From assembly GCF_000188295.1 (NCBI RefSeq), contig NZ_GL831112.1, forward strand, positions 1,044,953-1,060,256: 15,304 bases of DNA. Direction: 5' to 3'. The position numbers were made by a program, and so were the translations under genes. Under the pieces are notes generated by a model. That model did no database searches and was not told where the DNA came from. It saw only the letters and a program-made list of their open reading frames with translations. This DNA comes from Streptococcus vestibularis ATCC 49124. Its GTDB lineage: Bacteria; Bacillota; Bacilli; Lactobacillales; Streptococcaceae. Shown one piece after another: positions 7,816 to 15,101 of the stretch. How positions within the stretch are numbered: the first letter of the stretch is position 1; the number at the start of each line of letters is the position of its first letter.

Positions 7816-9147
7816 TTACATTTCATTAATTAACCGTGTATAGTAACTTGGAAAATCACTCAATTTATCTTCAATTCTAGATGATTTCTGCTTAATTTCA
7901 CTTCTAATCTGATTTTTACTTAGAGAATTAATCTCTTGAGCAATCAATTGAACTACAATTCTATCTGAAAAACCCAATTCATAGATATTGATTTCTTTTT
8001 CAAGAGATAAGCCATACTTCAGTCTCCTTATCAGTCTAGTTAGCACCTCCATTTTCTCTCCAAACAATTCTTCAAGAATATTGTTAACTGCATTTAAAAT
8101 CATTAATGTTTCATACCCTAACCCATTATCACAAATGGAGATAATATCAGACAAATCAATTGGTTTTAAATTTCCTCTTCTTTCAATTTTAATTAACTTT
8201 TCAGTACAACTTTCCAGTATTTGAAAGTAAGAAATACCGTTAATCCAGAGTTGACTAATATAATTTAAATTTTCTACACTTAATTTTCCTATCTCCTTAT
8301 TATTTGAAAAAACTATTATTATCTCAGTTAAAATATTTAATAAATCTTCTTCTCTCTCGCAAGAAAGGATAGAAGTTCTATTTTCCTGAACCCATACTTT
8401 TAACCACTCAGATTGATACAATCCAATTGAGTTTTTTGCAATTATTTCAGTTTCCACAAAACTGGTATCTATTTTAGATTTTATCAAGACAAATAATTCT
8501 TTTATCTTTTCTTGCTCCTCTTCATTACCTAAAAAATATCCAAAAGTATTTTCAGCTAAACTATCAGTCTCCAGTTCAGTAGCATACATAGAAGCAATAT
8601 AATTTTCAATTGCAATTAGTGTATTATCAATCTGGTTTATCTTAGAATTAAAATCCTTGAAAAAAGGACTGTCTTGTTCTTTTAATTCTGATAAAATATT
8701 ATTTACTTTTGTTCTGTAGTCTACATCACTGTCAAATTTCTCTTTAATCAAACTCCAATAATCAAAATCTATGGGATTCAATCGATATTTAGTTGGAACT
8801 ACTGATTTAAATTGTACAATACTGAGAATATTACTTTGACAACCCTCTGTATTAATAGGATTTAATAATGCTTCATAGTTTTGTTTTTTCCATTTATTTT
8901 TTGGTGATTTATAAATATTGGGCTCTGTTAAGATTATTGTTCCTTCTGTATATTTTCCAGCCCTGCCTGCTCTACCTATCAAATTCTGAAAATCACGAAC
9001 TTTTATTGCATCTCCTGCTTGATACACACTTGGGATGATCAAGTATTTAATGGGTAAGTTTACACCTTGTGCTAAGGTTGAAGTACATATTACATTATTT
9101 ATTTTACTTTTTGAAAATGCATACTCTATAGCAATGCGTATCCCCAT
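7816..9147 (-). CDS. hamB: Hachiman helicase HamB, C-terminal part (frameshifted)
   Basis: This frame holds the second RecA-like domain and C-terminal region of the helicase whose first part ends at 9317. From its first ATG (9147) it is 443 aa, but the open frame reaches back to about 9362. There it continues the homologous protein: FFCGRKDTVSAVL (motif IV-like), GVFSHHSGIP, then CTSTLAQGVNLP (motif V) and QNLIGRAGRAG (motif VI). These are typical of Ski2-like/DEAD-box superfamily 2 helicases. The C-terminal ~350 residues are helical and without motifs I can name. Removing one T from the T7 run at 9354-9360 joins it to the upstream frame as one 1027-aa protein. Alone, starting at 9147, it would lack the ATPase P-loop and DEAH box and could not work as a helicase. 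Confidence 0.85.
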   Translation of the reverse strand: MGIRIAIEYAFSKSKINNVICTSTLAQGVNLPIKYLIIPSVYQAGDAIKVRDFQNLIGRAGRAGKYTEGTIILTEPNIYKSPKNKWKKQNYEALLNPINTEGCQSNILSIVQFKSVVPTKYRLNPIDFDYWSLIKEKFDSDVDYRTKVNNILSELKEQDSPFFKDFNSKINQIDNTLIAIENYIASMYATELETDSLAENTFGYFLGNEEEQEKIKELFVLIKSKIDTSFVETEIIAKNSIGLYQSEWLKVWVQENRTSILSCEREEDLLNILTEIIIVFSNNKEIGKLSVENLNYISQLWINGISYFQILESCTEKLIKIERRGNLKPIDLSDIISICDNGLGYETLMILNAVNNILEELFGEKMEVLTRLIRRLKYGLSLEKEINIYELGFSDRIVVQLIAQEINSLSKNQIRSEIKQKSSRIEDKLSDFPSYYTRLINEM

Positions 9148-9316
9148 AGGTATACCTGAATGATGTGAAAAAACTCCTAGCTGACTACATGTATATTCAA
9201 CACTATCATATCCTAAATTTTGACCTATTAAGTTTCCTATTTTTTCAACTTCAGAGATATCTGAGTTTGTTAAAAAATTGCTTAGATCATAATTCCTATT
9301 ATTTAAGTCTATAAAT

Positions 9317-10900
9317 TTACGTAAAACAGCACTGACTGTGTCTTTTCTTCCGCAAAAAAATTCCTACTCCACCATTATTAATTAGCTTAATGCCATAATA
9401 GATACTTATATCATTTTTGTTTGTTAGTTCTGGAAATACTTTTTGTTTACGTTCTTTTCCAAGCTGCTCTAGTCTACTTACACTAATAGTACGTGGAACA
9501 AAAAATTCTTCTTCAAATGTAATAGGATTTACAAAATATAATTGCTCATTACTCCCGTTTAAATCACTAAACGCAACTCTTTTCTCTGTTGTTTTTATCG
9601 AATTATTAGAAACAATTACTCCATCTTCGTTAAACCACCGATTTATATCTTCACTATTTGGTATTACAGCAGATATTAAAATCTTCTGTATTTCTTTTGG
9701 GAAAATTTGTTTAACTGTTGACAACAGTAATTCAAAATTGGTTCCACGACTTGGATCATCAAAAAGATGTGCTTCATCAAAAATACAAAGTCCTATTTCA
9801 TCAATAAAACTTTGATGATTTCTCAATAAAAATAACAACTTCTCTGGAGTAAGTATAAAAACTCTTTTTTTACCATCATTAAAAATTGAGAAATCCTGTG
9901 GAATCTCTGGTAAATCAAAAACTTCACTAACAACCACATTATTCTCATCGACGAAATGTGTATTAATATCTCGATATATTTCTCTACATAATGCTCTAAA
10001 AGGTGCAACAATCAATGCATTATAAACTCGATTTGAATAAAATGCTGATCTTAATATTAGATTGATTGAGGCTGTTTTACCTGAACTTGTTGGCATTTGA
10101 ACTATTCCCGATTTACCTGAAAATATCCCTTTTCTTCCTAATTCAATTTGAGAAGGCCAAAGCTCTTTTATACTACCTTCTGTTTGTATATAATCCTGCC
10201 ATGATGAAAAATCTAAATCTGAAAATTCAGGCAGTAATTTTGTTGATGAACTATTTATTTTTTTACATACTACTGCCAAAAGACAGTTTACAATAATTAC
10301 AGAAAAATCACTCCCAGTTCTATATACTATATCTTGTAAATCACTAAAAACATCTGGAGAAAACTCAGTTTTTGATAAAATATAATTTCTATATGATTCA
10401 ACTAGAGTATTTAACTCACGAGAGTATTTACCTTCTATTGGAGTATGATTCAAAAAGGGTTCATCCATTATAACGTCAATAAACACTTTGATAAGAGTCA
10501 TACTGTCTTCTAATAACTGGATATCATCCGATATATAGTTAATCATAACTCTCGAACTACCATTATAATCGCCTAGATAATAAGCTGTGGTACCCAGTAT
10601 TGCAATATAGTCTTGATATTCAGCCGAATTTCCTAATCCTGACGCCAGCAATGCATCAAAATATTCAGCAGCGTGCTGTAATTGATTTTTTAATTGTAAA
10701 CTAAACTGCTTATGATTGATATAATCTTCAAAATACTTCCTAGCAGTATCTGCAACAATTGCTAGTGCCACAAGAAATGATTTTTGAGCTTCTTCTGAAA
10801 TTTGAATATGACTCTCCTTAGGAACAGCAAACTCAAACATTTTTGCTTTAGACCGCACAAGTTTTGAATAATACAATGATCGTTGTCCAAACTCTATCAT
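9317..10900 (-). CDS. hamB: Hachiman helicase HamB, N-terminal part (frameshifted)
   Basis: A 527-aa frame containing a ~245-residue helical N-terminal domain and the first RecA-like domain of a superfamily 2 helicase. Motifs are WPSQIELGRKGIF (Q-motif-like, ~248), Walker A MPTSSGKT (269-276), APFRALC (motif Ia), DEAH (375-378) and SAVIP (motif III, ~410). In known Hachiman systems HamB is the helicase that holds HamA and releases it upon sensing damaged or foreign DNA. The start ATG overlaps the hamA stop by 4 bases (ATGA), showing translational coupling. Residues after about 514 (LRKKRHSQCCFT) are frameshift product: one T too many in a T7 run at 9354-9360 ends the frame. Confidence 0.88.
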   Translation of the reverse strand: MIEFGQRSLYYSKLVRSKAKMFEFAVPKESHIQISEEAQKSFLVALAIVADTARKYFEDYINHKQFSLQLKNQLQHAAEYFDALLASGLGNSAEYQDYIAILGTTAYYLGDYNGSSRVMINYISDDIQLLEDSMTLIKVFIDVIMDEPFLNHTPIEGKYSRELNTLVESYRNYILSKTEFSPDVFSDLQDIVYRTGSDFSVIIVNCLLAVVCKKINSSSTKLLPEFSDLDFSSWQDYIQTEGSIKELWPSQIELGRKGIFSGKSGIVQMPTSSGKTASINLILRSAFYSNRVYNALIVAPFRALCREIYRDINTHFVDENNVVVSEVFDLPEIPQDFSIFNDGKKRVFILTPEKLLFLLRNHQSFIDEIGLCIFDEAHLFDDPSRGTNFELLLSTVKQIFPKEIQKILISAVIPNSEDINRWFNEDGVIVSNNSIKTTEKRVAFSDLNGSNEQLYFVNPITFEEEFFVPRTISVSRLEQLGKERKQKVFPELTNKNDISIYYGIKLINNGGVGIFLRKKRHSQCCFT

Positions 10901-11694
10901 ACGTCACTCGCTTTCAAATAAAGTGCATTTATAAAATCCATCAATTTTTCAGAATGTATCACAAGCAGTTTTAATTTATCACACGCCACATGATTTTTCG
11001 TAATAACTTGTTTAATAGTGTCCAAATTAAAAGAAACATTCGAGTGAATAGCAACAGCTCCATATGTAACTTGATACGGATTATCTGTAATATTTAGAAA
11101 TCTAGATAAAATATTAGCTTCATCTTGATTTGAATTAAACAATTTTTCATAACTAGCAACAATTGATGTAGAAAATCTTTCAAAGTCCTTGTTAGAATCG
11201 TTAATAGCTTCTTGAAGTCTATTTTTAGCTTTAAAATCAGTCTTATTTGATGCTGATGATTTCACTTCTATGACTATGACTTCGGCATTACCTGGAGCTT
11301 TAGGATCATATCTATATCCCAACGCATCACTTCCTAAAGTTGGTCTATCTTTATTTTCTCTGCTATTAAAACGAGTTCTGGGAACAAGATAGTTTTCAAA
11401 ATATTGTAGATAATCAGATACTAAAATTTCACCAAAATCACCTGATTTTGTTGAAGGTACACACGGTAGTTTATTTTCATTTAAATATTTCGAAGATTCT
11501 ATCCCCATTACATATGTCATATGTTGTAATTTTTCATCCGAACAATAATTTCTTCTGAATTGTTTTGCCCAATCTTCAAAAATCTCTGGTTCATCTTGAA
11601 TGTCTAAATGAAAAACCTCAATCTGCTTACCTTCATCAGTAATAATAGGTTCTTCTTGAATTAGATACTTCATATAACTATACATCGTTTCCAT
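10897..11694 (-). CDS. hamA: Hachiman nuclease HamA (DUF1837)
   Basis: A 265-aa protein with the HamA C-terminal (DUF1837) signature and a PD-(D/E)XK-like site: E89 in GDFGEILVSDYLQ, D123 in GSDALGYRYD, and E143-V-K145 in VIVIEVKSSA. HamA proteins are the nuclease effector of Hachiman antiphage defence, kept in check by HamB. The stop overlaps the hamB start (ATGA). The start ATG lies 17 bases inside the end of pezT, preceded by GAGGGAGATGAG; a second ATG three codons in is possible. Identification comes from the motif set, the size and the helicase neighbour, not from a search. Base composition is AT-rich like the rest of the island. Confidence 0.88.
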   Translation of the reverse strand: METMYSYMKYLIQEEPIITDEGKQIEVFHLDIQDEPEIFEDWAKQFRRNYCSDEKLQHMTYVMGIESSKYLNENKLPCVPSTKSGDFGEILVSDYLQYFENYLVPRTRFNSRENKDRPTLGSDALGYRYDPKAPGNAEVIVIEVKSSASNKTDFKAKNRLQEAINDSNKDFERFSTSIVASYEKLFNSNQDEANILSRFLNITDNPYQVTYGAVAIHSNVSFNLDTIKQVITKNHVACDKLKLLVIHSEKLMDFINALYLKASDV

Positions 11695-12454
11695 TACTTT
11701 TACTCATCTCCCTCAACCGTTCTTCTCCCACCTTCAACATCTCTTCCTCTACCTTGCTCCATTTTCCGAAGAGGCATTCTTGTAGCACTTCTGCTGCTGA
11801 AGTCTTATCTTGTTCTGAATCATATACACAACTTCTATCTCGTTGATAAATTTGAATTCTTTCAAAGATAGTCAGTTCTTCCAATTGTCGTGTATTATCA
11901 ACTAGATGTTTTACAATGAAATCATGATGTTCTTTTGGAGTTGCGCGTGCTTGATTTGGATTAATAGCGTGCAGTTCTTCGTATCGGATAAGGGTGCTCA
12001 GATAAGACAGCTTAGGTTTTGTCGCAATCAAGGCTAATTGTACTTTATATCCCTTATTTTTCAAGAGTTGTGCCGTTTTCTTTGGAACATCAATTGTTCG
12101 TAAAGTTCCCTCGATCAAAAGATTGTATCCCAAATGACTCAATTCGGTTACTAAAGACTCTACCATTTTCCCTGCAAAATCTTTGGTGTATTCTACACTA
12201 TCTTTGCCATATTCTTGCTGCAGTTCTAAATAGTGTGGATGCTGAGAGCGAAAACTATCTCCATCAATAATAACAATATTCCCTTGAAATTCTTTCTGTT
12301 TGATACGATGAATTGTAGTCTTACCAGCACCACTTTGCCCTCCAAGCAAAATCGCTATAGGTTGCTTACTGAACTTTTTTTCTCTTATCAGAGAACGAAG
12401 GTTCCGCTCTAAAGCCTGCTTAAATGCACTATCGGTATAATCTTGGATTTCCAT
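11678..12454 (-). CDS. pezT: Zeta-family toxin PezT (UDP-N-acetylglucosamine kinase)
   Basis: A 258-aa zeta toxin. Known PezT phosphorylates UDP-GlcNAc (3'-OH of the sugar) and so blocks peptidoglycan precursor synthesis, killing growing cells. Walker A is GGQSGAGKTT with K45, and the catalytic aspartate is D66 in IDGDSFR, the same numbering as pneumococcal PezT. LIEGTLR is the conserved substrate-side motif. The length is a few residues longer than the usual ~253. The start overlaps the pezA stop by one base (TAATG). The 3' end overlaps hamA by 17 bases, which is unusual and ties the toxin to the defence genes. Confidence 0.93.
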   Translation of the reverse strand: MEIQDYTDSAFKQALERNLRSLIREKKFSKQPIAILLGGQSGAGKTTIHRIKQKEFQGNIVIIDGDSFRSQHPHYLELQQEYGKDSVEYTKDFAGKMVESLVTELSHLGYNLLIEGTLRTIDVPKKTAQLLKNKGYKVQLALIATKPKLSYLSTLIRYEELHAINPNQARATPKEHHDFIVKHLVDNTRQLEELTIFERIQIYQRDRSCVYDSEQDKTSAAEVLQECLFGKWSKVEEEMLKVGEERLREMSKSNGNDV

Positions 12455-12930
12455 TAGGCTACCATCCGTTTTTCAGATATCTCTAACATACGTTCAATTC
12501 CATCCAAATAACCGCTATATCTCTCTATTTCATCAAAAGTTTCTACTAAATAGATATTCGTATGAATCAAATCAGATAGATCATCACTCATTAAAATCCA
12601 AGGATTAGATTCATCATCAACGCTAATTCCCTGACTATCTTGATAACGATAGAGTCGAGATAATAGATTAGCACCTCTTTCTTTCACTATTTCAATTTTT
12701 AAAGTCAATTCATAATCTTCAACAGGATTAAGCATTTTGTCTTCTCCTACAATATCGACATAAGATACATTAAACTTCTGACAAATGATGTCTATTAGTT
12801 CCGTAGAGACTGAACTAGTACCATTTTCATAACGACTCAAGCTATTTCGAGAAATTCCTATAATTCGGGCAAATTCGGGTTGTGTTAAGTCATGTGTTTT
12901 ACGTAAAGATTTTATGTTCTTTCCAATCAT
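12454..12930 (-). CDS. pezA: XRE-family antitoxin PezA
   Basis: A 158-aa antitoxin, exactly the usual PezA length. The N-terminal Cro/CI helix-turn-helix (residues 1-65, with LTQPEFARIIGISRNSLSRYENG) binds the promoter. The C-terminal helical part (about 70-158) binds and neutralises PezT by covering its ATP site. The start has AAAGGAG at good spacing and the gene overlaps pezT by one base. The promoter carries a palindrome overlapping the -35 box, matching the known PezA autoregulation. As first gene it would set transcription of pezT and, by read-through, the Hachiman genes behind it. Confidence 0.93.
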   Translation of the reverse strand: MIGKNIKSLRKTHDLTQPEFARIIGISRNSLSRYENGTSSVSTELIDIICQKFNVSYVDIVGEDKMLNPVEDYELTLKIEIVKERGANLLSRLYRYQDSQGISVDDESNPWILMSDDLSDLIHTNIYLVETFDEIERYSGYLDGIERMLEISEKRMVA

Positions 12931-12957
12931 GGCAAACTCCTTTATTTTTATAATTCA

Positions 12958-12996
12958 ATTATAGCATAAAAAAGCATAATGCACCAATTTTGGTGC
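12958..12996 (-). promoter_or_regulatory. pezA promoter with PezA operator palindrome
   Basis: On the minus strand, TTGGTG (12982-12987) and a perfect TATAAT (12958-12963) are 18 bases apart. The palindrome GCACCAATTTTGGTGC (12981-12996, 7-bp arms, 2-base centre) covers the -35 box. A bound PezA or PezA-PezT complex there would exclude RNA polymerase. Confidence 0.8.
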
Positions 12997-12997
12997 G

Positions 12998-13271
12998 TTA
13001 TTGACTGTTTTTCCTAAATCTCTCTAAATTCTTCTCCAATTGTTCCTTATGAAGTTGATTCTTAGCTTCCTTTAATGTGTCGTTCAAAGTTTCTTCTCTA
13101 CAAGTTGATTCTGTTTTTTAGTTGTTCTGATCCTTGATATTGAGTGAAAATGATATCTAACAGTTGATCTATTTTTTCAAGGTCTTGGACAGACATATCA
13201 GATAGTCTATGAATTAGCTTCTTAAATACATCACTATTGTCCTGATTTTTCTTAAAAAATGTTGTAAACAT
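12998..13271 (-). pseudogene. Small ICE-type ORF split by a single-base frameshift
   Basis: A frame starts at ATG 13271 (preceded by GAGAGG) and encodes 57 residues, ending at 13098 (MFTTFFKKNQ...LKNRINL). Past it, another frame encodes a charged helical stretch (LNDTLKEAKNQLHKEQ...) that stops at 12998 and has no start of its own. Removing one A from an A6 run (minus strand, about 13116) fuses both into one 90-residue helical protein. I infer a broken small gene of the integrative-element backbone; its function is unknown. Its end abuts the PezA operator. Confidence 0.55.
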
Positions 13272-13283
13272 CTATAACCTCTC

Positions 13284-13309
13284 AAAAAAAGCAGCCTATC
13301 AGGACTGCT
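13284..13309 (-). terminator. Intrinsic terminator of the small ICE gene cluster
   Basis: On the minus strand AGCAG-T-CCT-GAT-AGG-CTGCT forms an interrupted hairpin (one bulged T) directly followed by seven T. It follows the stop codon at 13309 of the extension downstream of the second 77-aa gene. Confidence 0.7.
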
Positions 13310-13458
13310 TAATGTAATTCGGAAATCGCATCATAAATTGACTGCAATTTCTTATTGTCTTTATTCTTTGTGTCAATCAACGTATGTAGCTCTTCAATTT
13401 TCTTTTGACTACTTTCAATATCACTGTTGTTATCCGCAATAAGTCTTTTAAGATGTTG
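13309..13458 (-). pseudogene. 49-codon open stretch in frame after the amber stop of the 77-aa gene
   Basis: Directly after the TAG (13459-13461), the same frame stays open for 49 codons (HLKRLIADNNSDIESSQKKI...). It is hydrophilic, coiled-coil-like and ends at a TAA in front of a terminator. It has no ATG, GTG or TTG start and no ribosome binding site. It may be the lost C-terminal part of the preceding protein or a small gene that has lost its start. Confidence 0.4.
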
Positions 13459-13692
13459 CTAATAACTTGTAGTAATATCTGTCTCTTTTCCTGTTCTAAC
13501 CTCTGTAACTTTGGGTTTAGAACTAGGATTTGACTCCGTCACAGGTGCTTGTTTTCGCTTTTGAAAAGCTGCTTCATAATTTACAGCATTACCTCCTTGA
13601 TGATTTCCAAATAAGGCCGCAATTTTATCTGGATCTTCTTGATTTTCTGATTTACTTTCTAATGGTTGATTAAAATTCCAATCTTTTGTCAT
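13459..13692 (-). CDS. Small integrative-element protein, 77 aa (DUF5945-like)
   Basis: A 77-aa hydrophilic protein with a central GNHQGGNAVNYEAAFQKRKQ motif and no membrane or enzyme signature. It overlaps the gene before it by 4 bases (ATGA). Pairs of such small proteins are common in streptococcal Tn5252-type integrative elements. I recall this one as the DUF5945 type, but cannot check it. Function unknown. The frame remains open past its amber stop for another 49 codons. Confidence 0.7.
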   Translation of the reverse strand: MTKDWNFNQPLESKSENQEDPDKIAALFGNHQGGNAVNYEAAFQKRKQAPVTESNPSSKPKVTEVRTGKETDITTSY

Positions 13693-13922
13693 TCACTCAT
13701 TTCATCCTCTCTAAATTCAGAATCATCGAATTGTCTTTCTTTACCAAAGGCATGGTCAAGAGCTTCTTCAAAACTCATGTGACTAATGCTTTGACGCCTT
13801 TTGAACGTCGCAAACATCGCTGTCTCTAGTTGCTCTTTGTAAGCAGCGAGTTTTTCTGTCTCTCTTGCTACCTTACTTTCTTGCCTAGTGACCTTTTCTT
13901 CTAAGCGTTCGATTATGGTCAT
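13689..13922 (-). CDS. Small integrative-element coiled-coil protein, 77 aa (DUF5965-like)
   Basis: A 77-aa protein whose first 35 residues form a charged helix with heptad-like spacing (ERLEEKVTRQESKVARETEK), then a short region with SHMSFEEALDHAFGKE. A strong AAGGAGG precedes the ATG. It lies about 50 bases downstream of the Toprim gene and is translationally coupled to the next small gene. I recall it as the DUF5965 type found in streptococcal conjugative elements. Function unknown. Confidence 0.7.
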   Translation of the reverse strand: MTIIERLEEKVTRQESKVARETEKLAAYKEQLETAMFATFKRRQSISHMSFEEALDHAFGKERQFDDSEFREDEMSE

Positions 13923-13972
13923 ATATGATCCTCCTTCATTCTAATATTAGCTAAAACTTCTTGATTTTGTTA

Positions 13973-14635
13973 TCACAATTCTAAACATTGAGAGGTTTGT
14001 CTTACTGGTGGATTTCCAAATGTCCCTTTTACAGTCTCAAGCATAAATTGTAAATCTGATTTCTTTTCTCTAAGGACATCATTCCAGTCTATTTTTTCTT
14101 TCCCAGATTCATTATCAGGAAAATCCAGTAAAACAGGAAATCCTGATTGAGATAACATATCAGAAAAATCTTTTCCATCATCACAATCTACAGCCAGTGT
14201 CAATAAATCAGGATGATTATCAAAATAAGTAGTTGTATCATGAATTGTATTGATCAAAGGCAATAACTTTGAAGGTATTACTGTATCTAAAAATTCCAAC
14301 TTCTGATTTTCTTCAGCTATCAGTCGTAAAGTTTGATAAGCAACAACAGACCTTTTTAATCCTTCCATAGATACCAAACGAACATCAGTTAAACTTTGTT
14401 GATGAAGTTCGTAATAGCTCATCAAGTCGATAAACGATTCACAAAAGACCAGTCTATTTGGTTTACCAATATCAAAGGTTATTCCAACATGTCCATGACT
14501 TCCTTTTAGAATCGTTTTTAACCTCTCTCTTGGAAAAGAGTGATTCTTATAAATCCCTTGTAAGCTCGCTGCCTGAAGTTTGTGACGATGAGCAATTTTT
14601 TTTAAAACGATAAATTGTAAAATATAGTACACCAA
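13973..14635 (-). pseudogene. Toprim-domain protein of an integrative element, 5' end lost to the IS
   Basis: The remaining ~210 residues contain a Toprim fold: the glutamate in RLVFCESFIDLMSYY (E66), and the acidic triad in LTLAVDCDDGKDF (D150, D152, D153). In streptococcal ICEs such domains occur in large primase/LtrC-like proteins (with DUF3991). Here the N-terminal part is missing. The frame opens only at a TTG inside the end of the IS30 fragment, with no ribosome binding site, so the first 10 or so residues are not genuine. An A8 run at 14596-14603 lies close to the junction and could hide a further slip. It is co-oriented with the two small genes downstream. Confidence 0.7.
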
Positions 14636-14662
14636 AAAAACTCATAGCGTTTCATTGGTGTA
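14628..14662. repeat. Inverted repeat at the IS30 / Toprim-gene junction
   Basis: TACACCAA (14628-14635) and TTGGTGTA (14655-14662) form a perfect 8-bp inverted repeat with 19 bases between. It marks the outer end of the right IS30 fragment, where the Toprim gene breaks. It may be the IS end or a subterminal hairpin. Confidence 0.5.
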
Positions 14663-15035
14663 AACTGTAAGTAACCACACAAACAGAACCCGAGGAAAAA
14701 CTATGAGCTACTCACATCTTACCATAACCGACCGAATAAAGATAGAAACCTACTTAAAATTAGGTTTGAAACCTTGCCAAATTGCAAGTAAACTTGGCGT
14801 CCATAAGTCTACCATTTCAAGAGAATTAAGACGATGCCAAAATGGTTATTCCGTAGCCTTAGCACAGGAACAGTACGACCACAGGTCTAAACAAAAAGGT
14901 CGGAAGTCTTGTTTGACACCAGAGTTGAAAAAGGAAATTGAGGACGGTTTAAAATCCTCCTGGTCGCCTGAACAGATTTGTGGCCGCTATCAGCTTGAAC
15001 AAAAGCTAATGACAGCCTTCAAAACTATTGGTTTT
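14636..15035 (+). mobile_element. Truncated IS30-family element, right copy
   Basis: It contains the first ~110 codons of an IS30-like transposase beginning at ATG 14703. The sequence leaves the family pattern after LMTAFKTI at about 15030, where unrelated sequence follows. The 3' two thirds, including the DDE catalytic core, are missing. It shares 129 nearly identical bases with the left copy in the same orientation, but its untranslated leader is clearly different from that copy's leader. Confidence 0.8.
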
Positions 15036-15056
15036 CGAATGATAAAAACATACTGA
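14703..15056 (+). pseudogene. IS30-family transposase, truncated
   Basis: A 117-codon frame with the IS30 N-terminal helix-turn-helix (TITDRIKIE...GVHKSTISRELRR) and the start of the following region (SWSPEQICGRYQ). GAGGAAAAA precedes the ATG. The last nine residues (GFRMIKTY and its lead-in) come from flanking DNA and the stop codon falls inside a terminator stem, so this is a chimeric end, not a real protein. Confidence 0.8.
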
Positions 15057-15079
15057 GATTCAACCTTCTCAGTATGTTT
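15046..15079 (-). terminator. Terminator of the gene entering from the right edge
   Basis: A perfect 13-bp stem (AAACATACTGAGA / TCTCAGTATGTTT) with an 8-nt loop has T-rich flanks on both strands. The better T-run (TTTTTATC) follows on the minus strand. It sits 22 bases past the stop of the minus-strand gene at 15102 and could also stop plus-strand transcription from the IS fragment. Confidence 0.75.
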
Positions 15080-15101
15080 ATTTTATTATATTGTTTTTTT
15101 C

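Noticed and set aside
9417..10296. Plus-strand frames opposite hamB (up to 132 codons)
   Set aside because: They are antisense to conserved helicase motifs and have no translation signals.
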